Shown here piece by piece: positions 28,168 to 35,641 of a stretch of 35,641 nt of DNA. This stretch comes from JANMES01 sp038229715 (GTDB lineage: Bacteria; Planctomycetota; Phycisphaerae; Tepidisphaerales; Tepidisphaeraceae). Where the stretch lies: NCBI GenBank assembly GCA_038229715.1, contig JBBROD010000049.1, positions 1 to 35,641 on the forward strand. The letters run 5' to 3'. The number at the start of each line of letters is the position of its first letter. Position 1 is the stretch's first letter. The position numbers and the translations under genes were made by a program. Below the pieces are notes generated by a model. The model ran no database searches. It was not told the DNA's origin and saw nothing but the letters and a program-made list of their open reading frames with translations.

Positions 28168-30756
28168 ATGAAAAAGATCAACATCCAGAGTTTCTCCCCC
28201 AAGACAAAGAACACCGGCGGACCCGTCCGCAAGCTGGCCGCCGCCGCGCGAGCCGTCATGGAACCGGTTGAACACCGTGTCATGATGTCCACTTCGCCCG
28301 CGACGCTGCTCGCTCAGCCGATCGGCACGATTACCGCAAAATTTGAAACGCAGGCGCTCCCGAACTCCGGTGAAGCCGCCTCAGGGACGACGATTTGGGT
28401 TAATCCCACTAGCGCCTCTCAAAGCACCATAATCGGCACCGATAAGCTTGGTGGAATCGCGGTTTACGACCTCTCCGGCAATCAGATCCAGTACCTCTCC
28501 GATTCCGCTTACTACAAGGTTGATACCCGCTCGGGCTTTTCGCTCGGCGGCAAGGATGTATCGATCGTCGCTGCTGGCCGAATCGACGGAAACGAACTTG
28601 CTCTCTTCAAGGTCGACCCCAGCACCCGCAAACTGGTGGATGTCGCTAACGGTTCGATCAAGCTGACCATTGGCGGAACGATGAACGGCGTGGCGATGTA
28701 CCAGAGCGCTAACACCGGAAAAACCTACGTCTTCGTCAGCAACACCACCGGCGGTGTTGAGCAGTTCCTACTCACCGACAATGGCAACGGCAAAGTGTCG
28801 GCCAAGTCGGTCCGCTCGTTCAATGTCGGTTCGGCCGCTGAAGGCTTGACCGCCGACGATGCGAACGGATCGCTTTATGTGTCCCAGGACGGTAAGGCCA
28901 TCTGGAAGTACGGCGCAGAGCCGACCGATGGCTCGGTCCGTGTGCAGATCGATAATACCAGCGGCTACGTCGGGTCAGAATCAGAAAGCCTCGCCCTCTA
29001 TTCGAATAACGATGGCAGCGGTTACCTGATCGCTTCCCGCCAGGACAGCGATGACTACGTAGTGTACGACCGCCGGACCGGCGACTACGTCACCAAGTTC
29101 TCCGTCAGCAACGGTTCGGTCGATGGCACCTCCAGCAGCGACGGGATCGCGGTCACCAGTTCTTCACTAGGTAGCGGCTTGACGAGCGGCGGAATTGCGA
29201 TCGAAGACGACAGCAACAACGGCAATCAGAACTACAAGCTCGTTTCCTGGGGTGATCTGGCCAATGCCCAAACGCCGCTGGCGATCGATTCGTCGATCGT
29301 TGTGACCAGCCTGTCGGGCGGCGCCACGGCGACTGCCGCGGCGACTACTTCCAGCGTCAGCGTGAATTCGCTCTCCCTCTACGAAGCCAACTCCAACAAC
29401 AAGCTCGCCACGCTCACCAACGGCGTGACGATCGACTTGGCCGACTACGCGGGCACGGATTTGAACGTCCGGGCCGCGGTATCCGGTTCGGTCGGAAGCG
29501 TGAAGTTCGGCGTGAACTCCAACAGCAACGTCCGCACTGAAAATTATACGTCGTTCGATCTGGCCGGCACGGGCGGCGTGTGGAACCCGTCCACGGGCAC
29601 TTACACGATCACTGCAACGGCCTACACCGCCCACAACGCCGGTGGAAACGCAGGCGCCAGCTTCAGCATTACCTTCAAAGTAATCGACAGCAGCGTGGAT
29701 ACCTCCGGCACGCCTGCCACTGCAGCACCGGGCGCTCCCAAGAGCGTGACGGCAACGGCCACATCAACCAAGGTTACCGTGAAGTGGACCGCCGCCGATA
29801 GCTTGGCGGACGGCTACAAGGTCGAGCGTTCGACCGACGGCGGAAAGACATACACCACCGTGGGCGTCGTCACAACCGCCAGTTTTAGCGACACCAGAAT
29901 CAGCCCATCGACCACGTACACATACAAAGTCACCGCATACAACTCAGTCGGCTGGGCCACGGCGAGCTCGACTCCGTCGGTCACCACGTCGTCGTCGGTG
30001 GTTCTCGTGGTAGATGCCCCGGTTCCAACCAATCGCCCGAGCATAGCCACCACCGGGCCGGCCGCTGGTACGAAGTATACGAACGTCGGCAGCTTTCACG
30101 GCGTCAGCAACACGGTGTACTCGAACCTGAAAATCACTGGTGCGGTCACGCTGACCGGCCTGAGCAACGTAACGCTGATCAACTGCATCATCGACGGCAA
30201 CGGTGCCGGCTGGGCCGTTCGCTGTGACGGTGCGACCAACATCACGATCCAGAATTGTGAAATTTATAACGTGGCCAGTGCCGCCGTGTACGGCAACGGC
30301 TTTAAGGCCATCAATAATTACGTGCATGAATCCGCCGGCGACGCCTTCAAGCCGCTTAGCGACGTAGTGATTCAAGGCAACTACATCAGCGACCTTGGTT
30401 ACAACTCGGCCGATGCTCACGCCGATGGCGTGCAGATCCGTGGCGGGTCGAACATCAAGATCGTCGGCAACTACTTTGATATGCCGATCGACGTCGCCAA
30501 CACCAAGAGCAACTCGTCCCTGTTCGTCCAACTCGACGTGGGCGATGTGACGTTCAGCGGCAACTGGGTACGCGGCGGCAACTTCGCGTTGCACGTGTTC
30601 AGCGACTTGGCCGGTGGCAACGCGACGATTAAGGTCACCAACAACGTCTACTACGCCGGCTCTGCTCAGTTCGGGTTCGCCCAGATTGGGACGGGTGTCG
30701 TATTTACAGGCAATGTGACCGACACGGGTCTCGTGGCGACGGTTTCGACGAAGTAA
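28168..30756 (+). CDS. Large secreted protein: phytase-like beta-propeller, Ig-like, FN3, parallel beta-helix
   Basis: This gene encodes 862 residues from the ATG at 28168, chosen because GAGAGGA lies 8 nt upstream; the frame is open further up through the leader. The N-terminus has KLAAAARAVMEPVEHRVMMS, an LEPR-XLL-like surface-protein motif (22-41). Residues about 55-365 align from memory with beta-propeller 3-phytases (IWVNP, IIGTDKLGGIAVYDLSG, YVFVSNTTGGVEQF, AIWKYGAEP, GYLIAS, NQNYKLVSW). The acidic DAADDPA and EED-type motifs are lost (GEAASGTTIW, VSQDGK), so catalysis is doubtful. An Ig-like domain (about 398-507), one FN3 domain (about 521-608) and a right-handed parallel beta-helix (about 625-862, repeated N-x-T-I-x-N-C and GNY turns) follow. 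It is likely an extracellular carbohydrate- or phosphate-binding protein. Confidence 0.75.
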   Translation: MKKINIQSFSPKTKNTGGPVRKLAAAARAVMEPVEHRVMMSTSPATLLAQPIGTITAKFETQALPNSGEAASGTTIWVNPTSASQSTIIGTDKLGGIAVYDLSGNQIQYLSDSAYYKVDTRSGFSLGGKDVSIVAAGRIDGNELALFKVDPSTRKLVDVANGSIKLTIGGTMNGVAMYQSANTGKTYVFVSNTTGGVEQFLLTDNGNGKVSAKSVRSFNVGSAAEGLTADDANGSLYVSQDGKAIWKYGAEPTDGSVRVQIDNTSGYVGSESESLALYSNNDGSGYLIASRQDSDDYVVYDRRTGDYVTKFSVSNGSVDGTSSSDGIAVTSSSLGSGLTSGGIAIEDDSNNGNQNYKLVSWGDLANAQTPLAIDSSIVVTSLSGGATATAAATTSSVSVNSLSLYEANSNNKLATLTNGVTIDLADYAGTDLNVRAAVSGSVGSVKFGVNSNSNVRTENYTSFDLAGTGGVWNPSTGTYTITATAYTAHNAGGNAGASFSITFKVIDSSVDTSGTPATAAPGAPKSVTATATSTKVTVKWTAADSLADGYKVERSTDGGKTYTTVGVVTTASFSDTRISPSTTYTYKVTAYNSVGWATASSTPSVTTSSSVVLVVDAPVPTNRPSIATTGPAAGTKYTNVGSFHGVSNTVYSNLKITGAVTLTGLSNVTLINCIIDGNGAGWAVRCDGATNITIQNCEIYNVASAAVYGNGFKAINNYVHESAGDAFKPLSDVVIQGNYISDLGYNSADAHADGVQIRGGSNIKIVGNYFDMPIDVANTKSNSSLFVQLDVGDVTFSGNWVRGGNFALHVFSDLAGGNATIKVTNNVYYAGSAQFGFAQIGTGVVFTGNVTDTGLVATVSTK

Positions 30757-30788
30757 GTCGAACAGTCCTGACATTTCATTCAAACGAG

Positions 30789-30820
30789 CGATCCTGGCTT
30801 CAATGTCAGGATCGTTTTTT
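30789..30820 (+). terminator. Intrinsic terminator of the first propeller gene
   Basis: CGATCCTG (30789-30796), a 10-nt loop, CAGGATCG (30807-30814), then TTTTTT (30815-30820). Confidence 0.92.
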
Positions 30821-31229
30821 ATGAATACTCGAGGGGGCTTACGCGTCGCTTGCAACTTCGTGCAAAAACACTGCAATCCACGATGCACTAAGCGGCGGAA
30901 ATCACCAACCATCAGACTATCGAGGAATCCCTTGCTCCTGGATCGGTGGTGTTAAGGTCTGAGGTCTCTGCTCGCATTTCCGTTTCAGGCCGGGTGATCC
31001 GATAACCTGCCTGGAACGCGGATATCAACCACTCTGCAGCGTTTTTCGCACTTGCGGCCGAGCCCGAACCCTAACACGACGCGATTTCTAACTCATTGTC
31101 AATTAGAGGTTAGCACGCAATCAATTGATGTCCATTCCCTCTCGATTCCGCCCCGCCCGAGAACAAATCGGACGTTAAGCCTTCTGCGATTTTCGCCACA
31201 CAATGCCCGATTCAAGTTCCGAGTGATTC
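30821..31229. other. Intergenic region before the second propeller gene
   Basis: No gene is seen. GTGTTAAGGTCT (30949-30960) and TCCGATAAC (30998-31006), joined by a TTCAGGCCGGG-like link, are shared with the first paralogue's upstream region. They sit 440 nt before this start codon and 436 nt before the other. They may mark the promoter or an operator. Confidence 0.45.
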
Positions 31230-31388
31230 ACTAAGCCGCTCTCAAAAACACGTCGACGAAAACATTGAAGCGATCGGGCCATCAGATGGCTTACCGGATT
31301 GACGAGGTTTTCAGTCACCGGACGACATGCGTCGGAGATCGCGACGTTTCACAAGTACTCGCCGCCAGCGAGTAGAGAGAGGATGAAA
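31230..31388 (+). promoter_or_regulatory. Structured leader RNA, copy 2
   Basis: It shows the same plan as copy 1: closing stem GCGATC (31270-31275) / GATCGC (31337-31342); GGGCCAT-CAG-ATGGCTT (31276-31292), where a G-C pair of copy 1 is A-T here and two A-T pairs are G-T; TGAC/GTCA (31300-31303 with 31314-31317); CGAC-ATGC-GTCG (31323-31334); and TACTCGC/GCGAGTA (31356-31374) before the ribosome site. Paired changes support an RNA fold. Confidence 0.6.
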
Positions 31389-33791
31389 ATGCTCAAGATT
31401 CACAGCCAGCGTTTTACGCTCAACACGCAGGATGACGGGGGTCCGGTTCGCAAACTCGCCGCTGCCGCTCAAGCGGTGATGGAACCGATGGAAGACCGCC
31501 TGATGAACTCCGCATCGCCGGCGACAGTGATCAATCAGCAGGTTGACTCAGTCACCGCGAAGTTTGAAACTCAGGCGCTCGCTCATAGCGGTGAAGCCGC
31601 TTCGGGAACTGCGGTTTGGGTCAACCCAGCCGACGCATCGCAAAGCACGATCATCGGGACGGATAAGCTCGGCGGGATCGCCGTGTATGATCTGTCGGGT
31701 AAACAAATCCAGTACCTCTCGGATTCCTCGTACTTCAAAGTCGATACCCGCTCGGGCTTTTCCCTCGGCGGCAAGAACGTTTCGATCGTTGCGGCTGACC
31801 GCATCGAATCCAATACGCTGGCTTTGTTCAAAGTCGATCCGACCACTCGTCAACTGGTTGACGTGACGGCCGGCACGATCAAGCTGAGCGTCGGTGGAAA
31901 CGTCAACGGCGTGGCGATGTATCAGAGCGCCGACAGCGGCAAGACATACGTTTTCGTCAGCAATAACACCGGCGGTGTTGAACAGTTCGAGCTGTCCGAC
32001 AACGGGAGCGGCAAGGTGTCGGCCAAGTCGGTCCGATCGTTCAACGTCGGCTCGACCTCGCAAGGGATGACGGCAGACGATGAATCGGGCGCGTTGTTCG
32101 TCTCGCAAACCAACAAAGCCATCTGGAAGTACGGTGCAGAACCGACGGACGGATCGATTCGTGTCCAGATCGATAACGCCAACACCGGCCATGTCGGTTT
32201 CGATTCCGAAAGCCTTGCACTCTACAAGAACAGCGACGGCACCGGGTATCTGATCGCGGCTCGTCAGAACACCAATGACTATGTCGTATACGATCGCCAG
32301 ACAGGCAAATACGTCACCAAATTTACAATCAGCAACGGTTCGGTGGATGGCACGAGTAGCAGCGACAGCATCGCATTGACTAGCGCCTCGCTCGGCAATG
32401 GGCTGAACGGCGGCGCGTTTGTTGTCGAAGACGACAAGAATGACGGGAACCAGAACTTCAAAGTGGTTTCGTGGAGCGATATCGCAAACGCTCAGGCGAT
32501 CCCGCTGTCGATTGACTCCTCGCAGGCTTCGCCTTCGGTCGCCACTGCGAAGGTGACCGCCGCGCCTGCCGCCACGGCGGCGGCGGCGACGAACACGCTC
32601 GGCGTTTATTCGCTGTCGCTCTACCAAGCGAAAACGGACAAGCTGCTGGCCACGATTACTCATGGAGACACGATCGATCTGGCCGACTACGCCGGGGTTG
32701 CACTGAATATCCGCGCCGGAGTCACCGGCACGGTCGGCAGCGTACGGTTCGGCGTGAACGACAACGCCAACGCGCATACCGAAAACTACGCGTCGTTTGA
32801 CCTAGCCGGCACGGGCGGCGTGTGGAACGCAACGAAGGGCGACTACACCATCACCGCAACGGCCTATTCCGAACACCGCGCCAAAGGCACGGTGAGCGCG
32901 AGCTATTCCGTAACTTTCAAGGTGGTGAATACCAGCGTGGTAAACTCGCCATCACCTACGCCGACACCAACACCGACTCCGACTCCGACCCCCACGCCTA
33001 CGCCGACTGTGACGCCCCCGCCCGTAGTCGTTGCACCGCCGCCGGTGGTTGATGCGGTTTCAACCGACCAGCCCAGCGTCACCACGACCGGGCCCGCTGC
33101 CGGCACGAAGTTCACAACGGTGACGAATCTGAAAGCCGCCAGCAACACGACTTACTCGAACCTGAAGATCACCGGCCAGGTGACGTTGACGGGCATGACC
33201 AACGTCACGTTCATCAACTGCGTGATCGACGGCAATGGCAACTCATATGGCATCCGTTGTGATGGCGCGACGAACATCACCATCAAGAACTGCGAGATAT
33301 TCAACATCACCAGCGCCGGAATTTACGGCAGCGGGTTCAAGGCCGTCAGCAACTACATCCACCACAGCGGCGGCGATGGCATTAAGCCGAACTCCGATGC
33401 GGTGATTCAGGGTAACTACATCGCCTTGCTCGGCTACAATTCGCCGAACGCGCACGCCGACGGCGTTCAGATCCGCGGCGGATCGAACTTTGTCATCACC
33501 GGCAATTTCTTCGATATGCCCAACAACGTGGCCAACACTAAGAGCAACTCGGCGTTGTTCGTACAGTTGGATGCGACCAACATTACGTTCGACGGTAACT
33601 GGATCAACGGTGGCAACTTCGCGCTACACATTTACAGCGACGCGGCTGGCGGCAATGCCACGATCAAAGTCACCAACAACGTCTACTACGCCGGCTCGGC
33701 CCAGTTCGGCTTCGCTTCGCTCGGCTCCGGAGTCGTTTTCAGCGACAACGTGACCGACGCGGGCAACGTAGCACTGGTGAGCATAAAGTAG
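31389..33791 (+). CDS. Paralogue: phytase-like beta-propeller, Ig-like, Thr-Pro linker, parallel beta-helix
   Basis: This gene encodes 800 residues from the ATG at 31389, spaced 5 nt from GAGAGGA; an ATG at 31383 sits too close to that site. The order is as in the first copy: LEPR-XLL-like motif (KLAAAAQAVMEPMEDRLMNS, 22-41), phytase-like propeller with the same losses of acidic residues (VSQTNKAIWKYGAEP), Ig-like domain and C-terminal beta-helix. The FN3 domain of copy 1 is replaced by a (Thr-Pro)n linker. The closeness of the propeller and helix parts shows tandem duplication followed by a linker change. It has its own structured leader and a strong terminator. It is likely cell-surface or secreted; ligand unknown. 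Confidence 0.75.
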   Translation: MLKIHSQRFTLNTQDDGGPVRKLAAAAQAVMEPMEDRLMNSASPATVINQQVDSVTAKFETQALAHSGEAASGTAVWVNPADASQSTIIGTDKLGGIAVYDLSGKQIQYLSDSSYFKVDTRSGFSLGGKNVSIVAADRIESNTLALFKVDPTTRQLVDVTAGTIKLSVGGNVNGVAMYQSADSGKTYVFVSNNTGGVEQFELSDNGSGKVSAKSVRSFNVGSTSQGMTADDESGALFVSQTNKAIWKYGAEPTDGSIRVQIDNANTGHVGFDSESLALYKNSDGTGYLIAARQNTNDYVVYDRQTGKYVTKFTISNGSVDGTSSSDSIALTSASLGNGLNGGAFVVEDDKNDGNQNFKVVSWSDIANAQAIPLSIDSSQASPSVATAKVTAAPAATAAAATNTLGVYSLSLYQAKTDKLLATITHGDTIDLADYAGVALNIRAGVTGTVGSVRFGVNDNANAHTENYASFDLAGTGGVWNATKGDYTITATAYSEHRAKGTVSASYSVTFKVVNTSVVNSPSPTPTPTPTPTPTPTPTPTVTPPPVVVAPPPVVDAVSTDQPSVTTTGPAAGTKFTTVTNLKAASNTTYSNLKITGQVTLTGMTNVTFINCVIDGNGNSYGIRCDGATNITIKNCEIFNITSAGIYGSGFKAVSNYIHHSGGDGIKPNSDAVIQGNYIALLGYNSPNAHADGVQIRGGSNFVITGNFFDMPNNVANTKSNSALFVQLDATNITFDGNWINGGNFALHIYSDAAGGNATIKVTNNVYYAGSAQFGFASLGSGVVFSDNVTDAGNVALVSIK
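32950..33008 (+). repeat. Degenerate CCGACA/CCGACT microsatellite coding (Thr-Pro)n
   Basis: Six-base units of the type CCNACN encode alternating Pro-Thr about ten times. Such a tract can change length by slippage and vary the linker between the Ig-like domain and the beta-helix. Confidence 0.75.
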
Positions 33792-33817
33792 ACTTACAAT
33801 TTGTATTCCCAACAGTC

Positions 33818-33851
33818 AAACGGTCCTGGCGAAAAATCGCCAGGACCGTTT
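33818..33851. terminator. Two-way terminator between the second propeller gene and bioA
   Basis: AAACGGTCCTGGCGA (33818-33832), loop AAAA, TCGCCAGGACCGTTT (33837-33851): a perfect 15-bp stem with T-runs on the plus strand and an A/T-rich start for the minus strand. The bioA stop codon follows immediately. Confidence 0.93.
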
Positions 33852-35195
33852 TTATTGGGTCAGCGCGGAGACCTCGGTGCGAATCGCGTCGACGATCGTC
33901 CGAAGATGATCGGGCGGCATCGCCAGGGGCGGCATCATCACCAGCACGTCGCCGAGCGGGCGGATGATCACGCCATGCTTGCGAATGGCGGTGCAGACGG
34001 CGGCCCCCGTGCGCTTGCGGGAATCGAACGGCCGGCGGGTTTCACGGTCGGCGACCAGTTCGATACCGACCATCAGGCCCTTCTGCCGAATGTCACCGAC
34101 GTGTGGCAACTCACGCAGGATGTCGAGCATTGTCGCCAACTGCCCCGACCTTTCGCGAACGCCCTGCAGCAGATTGTTTTTCTCGAACAGATCGAGCGAA
34201 GCCAGCGCCGCCGCGCACGCCAGCGGATTGCCCGTGTAGGTGTGGCCGTGATAGAAAGTCTTGCCTTCCCACGGATCGCCGAGGAAAGCGTCGAAGATCT
34301 GCTGCGTCGCAAATGTCGCAGCCAATGGCAGATACCCGCCGGTGATGCCCTTGGCGACGCACATCAGGTCGGGCTGAACGCCTTCATGCTCGCAGGCGAA
34401 CATTTTACCCGTTCGTCCGAATCCGACTGCGACTTCGTCGGCGATTAGCAGGACGTTGTAATTCGTACATAGTTCGCGAACGCCCCGGAGGAATCCAGCC
34501 GGGTGGACAATCATGCCCGCCGCACCTTGAACGATCGGCTCGATACAGACGGCGGCGATGCGATTTGCGTGGACGACGAGGATCGAGTCGAGTTTTCGCA
34601 GGGCGTCCTCACGCACTTCGTCAGGAGTTGGCAATCCGTAGCGATATGGGAACGGCGTCGGCGCGAAATGCGTTTTGAACAGCATCGGAATATACGCCCG
34701 ATGAAACAGTTCCGTCCGCCCCACCGACATCGCGCCGAATGTATCGCCGTGATACGCCTCGGTGAAGCCGACGAACTCGCTCTTCTCCGGCTTGCCGACG
34801 TTGTACCAGTACTGTGCCGCCAGCTTGAACGCGATTTCAGTCGCGGTCGCGCCGGCGTCGCTGTAGAAGATTTTTTTCAAGTTGCTCGGCACGATCTTCA
34901 TCAGCCGATCAGCCAGCAGGATTGCCGGCTCACTCGTCAGTCCGAGCATCGTGGTGTGCGCGACTTTATCGAGCTGCGCGCGGATGGCAGAGTCGATCTC
35001 CGGCACGCGATGGCCGTGGACGTTGCACCAGAGCGAGCTAACGCCATCCAGATACCGCCGGCCGTCGCTGTCGATCAGGTACATCCCGTCCGCTGCGGTG
35101 ATCACAAGCGGATCGTCCGCCAGCCAAAGCTTCATCGGAGCGAACGGGTGCCAGATGTGTTGCTTATCGAGTTGTTGAAGTTGCTGCGTGTTCAT
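33852..35195 (-). CDS. bioA: Adenosylmethionine-8-amino-7-oxononanoate aminotransferase
   Basis: This PLP enzyme uses SAM as amino donor to make 7,8-diaminopelargonic acid in biotin synthesis. It has 447 residues. Landmarks are HIWHPFAPMKLW, DGVSSLWCNVHGHRVPEID, SDAGATATEIAFKLA, LLIADEVAVGFGRTG (Asp253), the PLP lysine in CVAKGITGGYLPL (Lys282) and FYHGHTYTGNPLACAAA. Its start overlaps the stop of the SAM-hydrolase remnant (ATGA). The stop lies at the edge of a strong two-way terminator. bioB is at 5034-6050; bioF and bioD are not in the window. Confidence 0.95.
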   Translation of the reverse strand: MNTQQLQQLDKQHIWHPFAPMKLWLADDPLVITAADGMYLIDSDGRRYLDGVSSLWCNVHGHRVPEIDSAIRAQLDKVAHTTMLGLTSEPAILLADRLMKIVPSNLKKIFYSDAGATATEIAFKLAAQYWYNVGKPEKSEFVGFTEAYHGDTFGAMSVGRTELFHRAYIPMLFKTHFAPTPFPYRYGLPTPDEVREDALRKLDSILVVHANRIAAVCIEPIVQGAAGMIVHPAGFLRGVRELCTNYNVLLIADEVAVGFGRTGKMFACEHEGVQPDLMCVAKGITGGYLPLAATFATQQIFDAFLGDPWEGKTFYHGHTYTGNPLACAAALASLDLFEKNNLLQGVRERSGQLATMLDILRELPHVGDIRQKGLMVGIELVADRETRRPFDSRKRTGAAVCTAIRKHGVIIRPLGDVLVMMPPLAMPPDHLRTIVDAIRTEVSALTQ

Positions 35196-35452
35196 TGAAG
35201 GCTAACTGAGTCTCCGACTTTGATCTTAAGCCGCTCGGCCGCGGCCCCATCCCGCACGGCCACTTCCAGCAGCCCGCTGCTGCCGATCAGCGCCAGCGGC
35301 TTTCCCGGGGCGACGTCATGATACGTGCGTTTGAGCGCACCTACCGATTTTCCTTTGATGCGAACGACCTTAGTCCGCAGTGATTTGATGCGATCGTACA
35401 GCAAATTGGTGGTGGCGTTGCCAAAATCGCTCAGCAGCGTGATCAGAGGCAT
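35192..35452 (-). pseudogene. SAM hydroxide adenosyltransferase (DUF62) with large in-frame internal deletion
   Basis: This gene encodes 86 residues from the ATG at 35452. The first eleven, MPLITLLSDFG, are the true N-terminus of the DUF62/SAM hydrolase family. The text then jumps to the C-terminal domain (GNATTNLLYDR, TYHDVAPGKPLALIGSSGLLEVAV, LKIKVGDSV). Full proteins have about 260-280 residues, so some 170-190, including the SAM and metal-site residues, are gone. The join lies at DFG|N, where the N-terminal SDFG and the C-terminal (R)FGN meet, suggesting deletion between short similar sequences. The frame stays open and the stop overlaps the bioA start, so it may be kept as a translated leader for bioA. 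Enzyme activity is very unlikely. Confidence 0.75.
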
Positions 35453-35558
35453 GGCGAGGAGGATGGAGCGGCCTCTGGAGTGGCTCGGCATGTGTTCAGC
35501 GTAAATCCGACACGCCCATGCGGTCAATCGGCGGCTTTAGTTCGGGTGCTGATTCGGC

Positions 35559-35564
35559 TACAAT
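35559..35564 (+). promoter_or_regulatory. -10 box of the last gene, nearly leaderless
   Basis: TACAAT lies 8 nt before the ATG at 35573, the same close spacing as at apt, dapL, folK and rsmD. A weak TTTAGT lies 17 nt upstream. Confidence 0.45.
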
Positions 35565-35572
35565 CACCCGCG

Positions 35573-35641
35573 ATGAACAGCGTGCGTGAATCCTCTCCGT
35601 TGGAACAGATGATCCGCAAGATCATGGACTACGGCATGCGC
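35573..35641 (+). CDS. Start of an unidentified gene (3' partial)
   Basis: Only the first 23 codons are in the window (MNSVRESSPLEQMIRKIMDY, then GMR). They predict an amphipathic helix. The TACAAT box 8 nt upstream supports this start. Too short to assign. Confidence 0.5.
   Translation, partial: MNSVRESSPLEQMIRKIMDYGMR

Overview
This is a GC-rich bacterial chromosome segment, most likely from a planctomycete of the class Phycisphaerae (Tepidisphaerales-like). I infer this from several traits. Two proteins end in a YDLRATPDRCPECG-type zinc ribbon. One protein has the HYExAFE motif. Two large surface proteins carry an LEPR-XLL-like N-terminal motif. The DapL route to lysine is present, as are DUF58 and BatA-type proteins. 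Shine-Dalgarno sites are often missing, and several TACAAT-type -10 boxes sit only 6-10 nt before the ATG.

Layout. 1-2458 is the edge of a prophage: the C-terminus of a MuF-type head protein with a HExxH domain, a small overlapping gene, a winged-helix protein and a DNA methyltransferase. 2848-8173 is a run of minus-strand genes: YkgJ-type protein, HYExAFE protein, three small membrane proteins, bioB, a membrane protein with a damaged zinc ribbon, and a ketoacyl synthase. 8327-12656 holds rsmD, a DUF58 gene and a BatA/VWA gene; a DUF559 endonuclease cassette sits exactly between the last two. 12772-17029 holds ribosomal protein S1 behind a leader terminator, a sigma-70 factor, a lipoprotein and apt. 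17173-19748 (minus strand) is argB-argF plus a TIM-barrel isomerase. 19874-24282 holds a sialate O-acetylesterase, a dicarboxylate symporter and dapL. 24384-27170 is folK, a zinc-ribbon membrane protein, panC and lgt, the first three chained by 4-bp stop/start overlaps. 28007-33791 is a tandem pair of paralogous secreted proteins (phytase-like propeller, Ig-like domain, parallel beta-helix), each behind a conserved structured leader. 33852-35452 (minus strand) is bioA behind an internally deleted SAM hydrolase remnant.

Main points of interest. (1) A family of self-complementary inverted-repeat arms flanks the DUF559 endonuclease gene. Two gene-less copies of the same arm pair lie in frame inside the ketoacyl synthase and rsmD, which looks like a small nuclease-bearing mobile unit with MITE-like derivatives. 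(2) At least five further families of paired inverted hairpins occur, several sitting on stop codons. (3) The two phytase-like paralogues share a roughly 160-nt leader with a closing stem and three inner hairpins, and compensatory changes between the copies support an RNA structure. (4) The S1 gene has an intrinsic terminator almost at its predicted transcription start. All database-type assignments are from recognised motifs only; no search was run.
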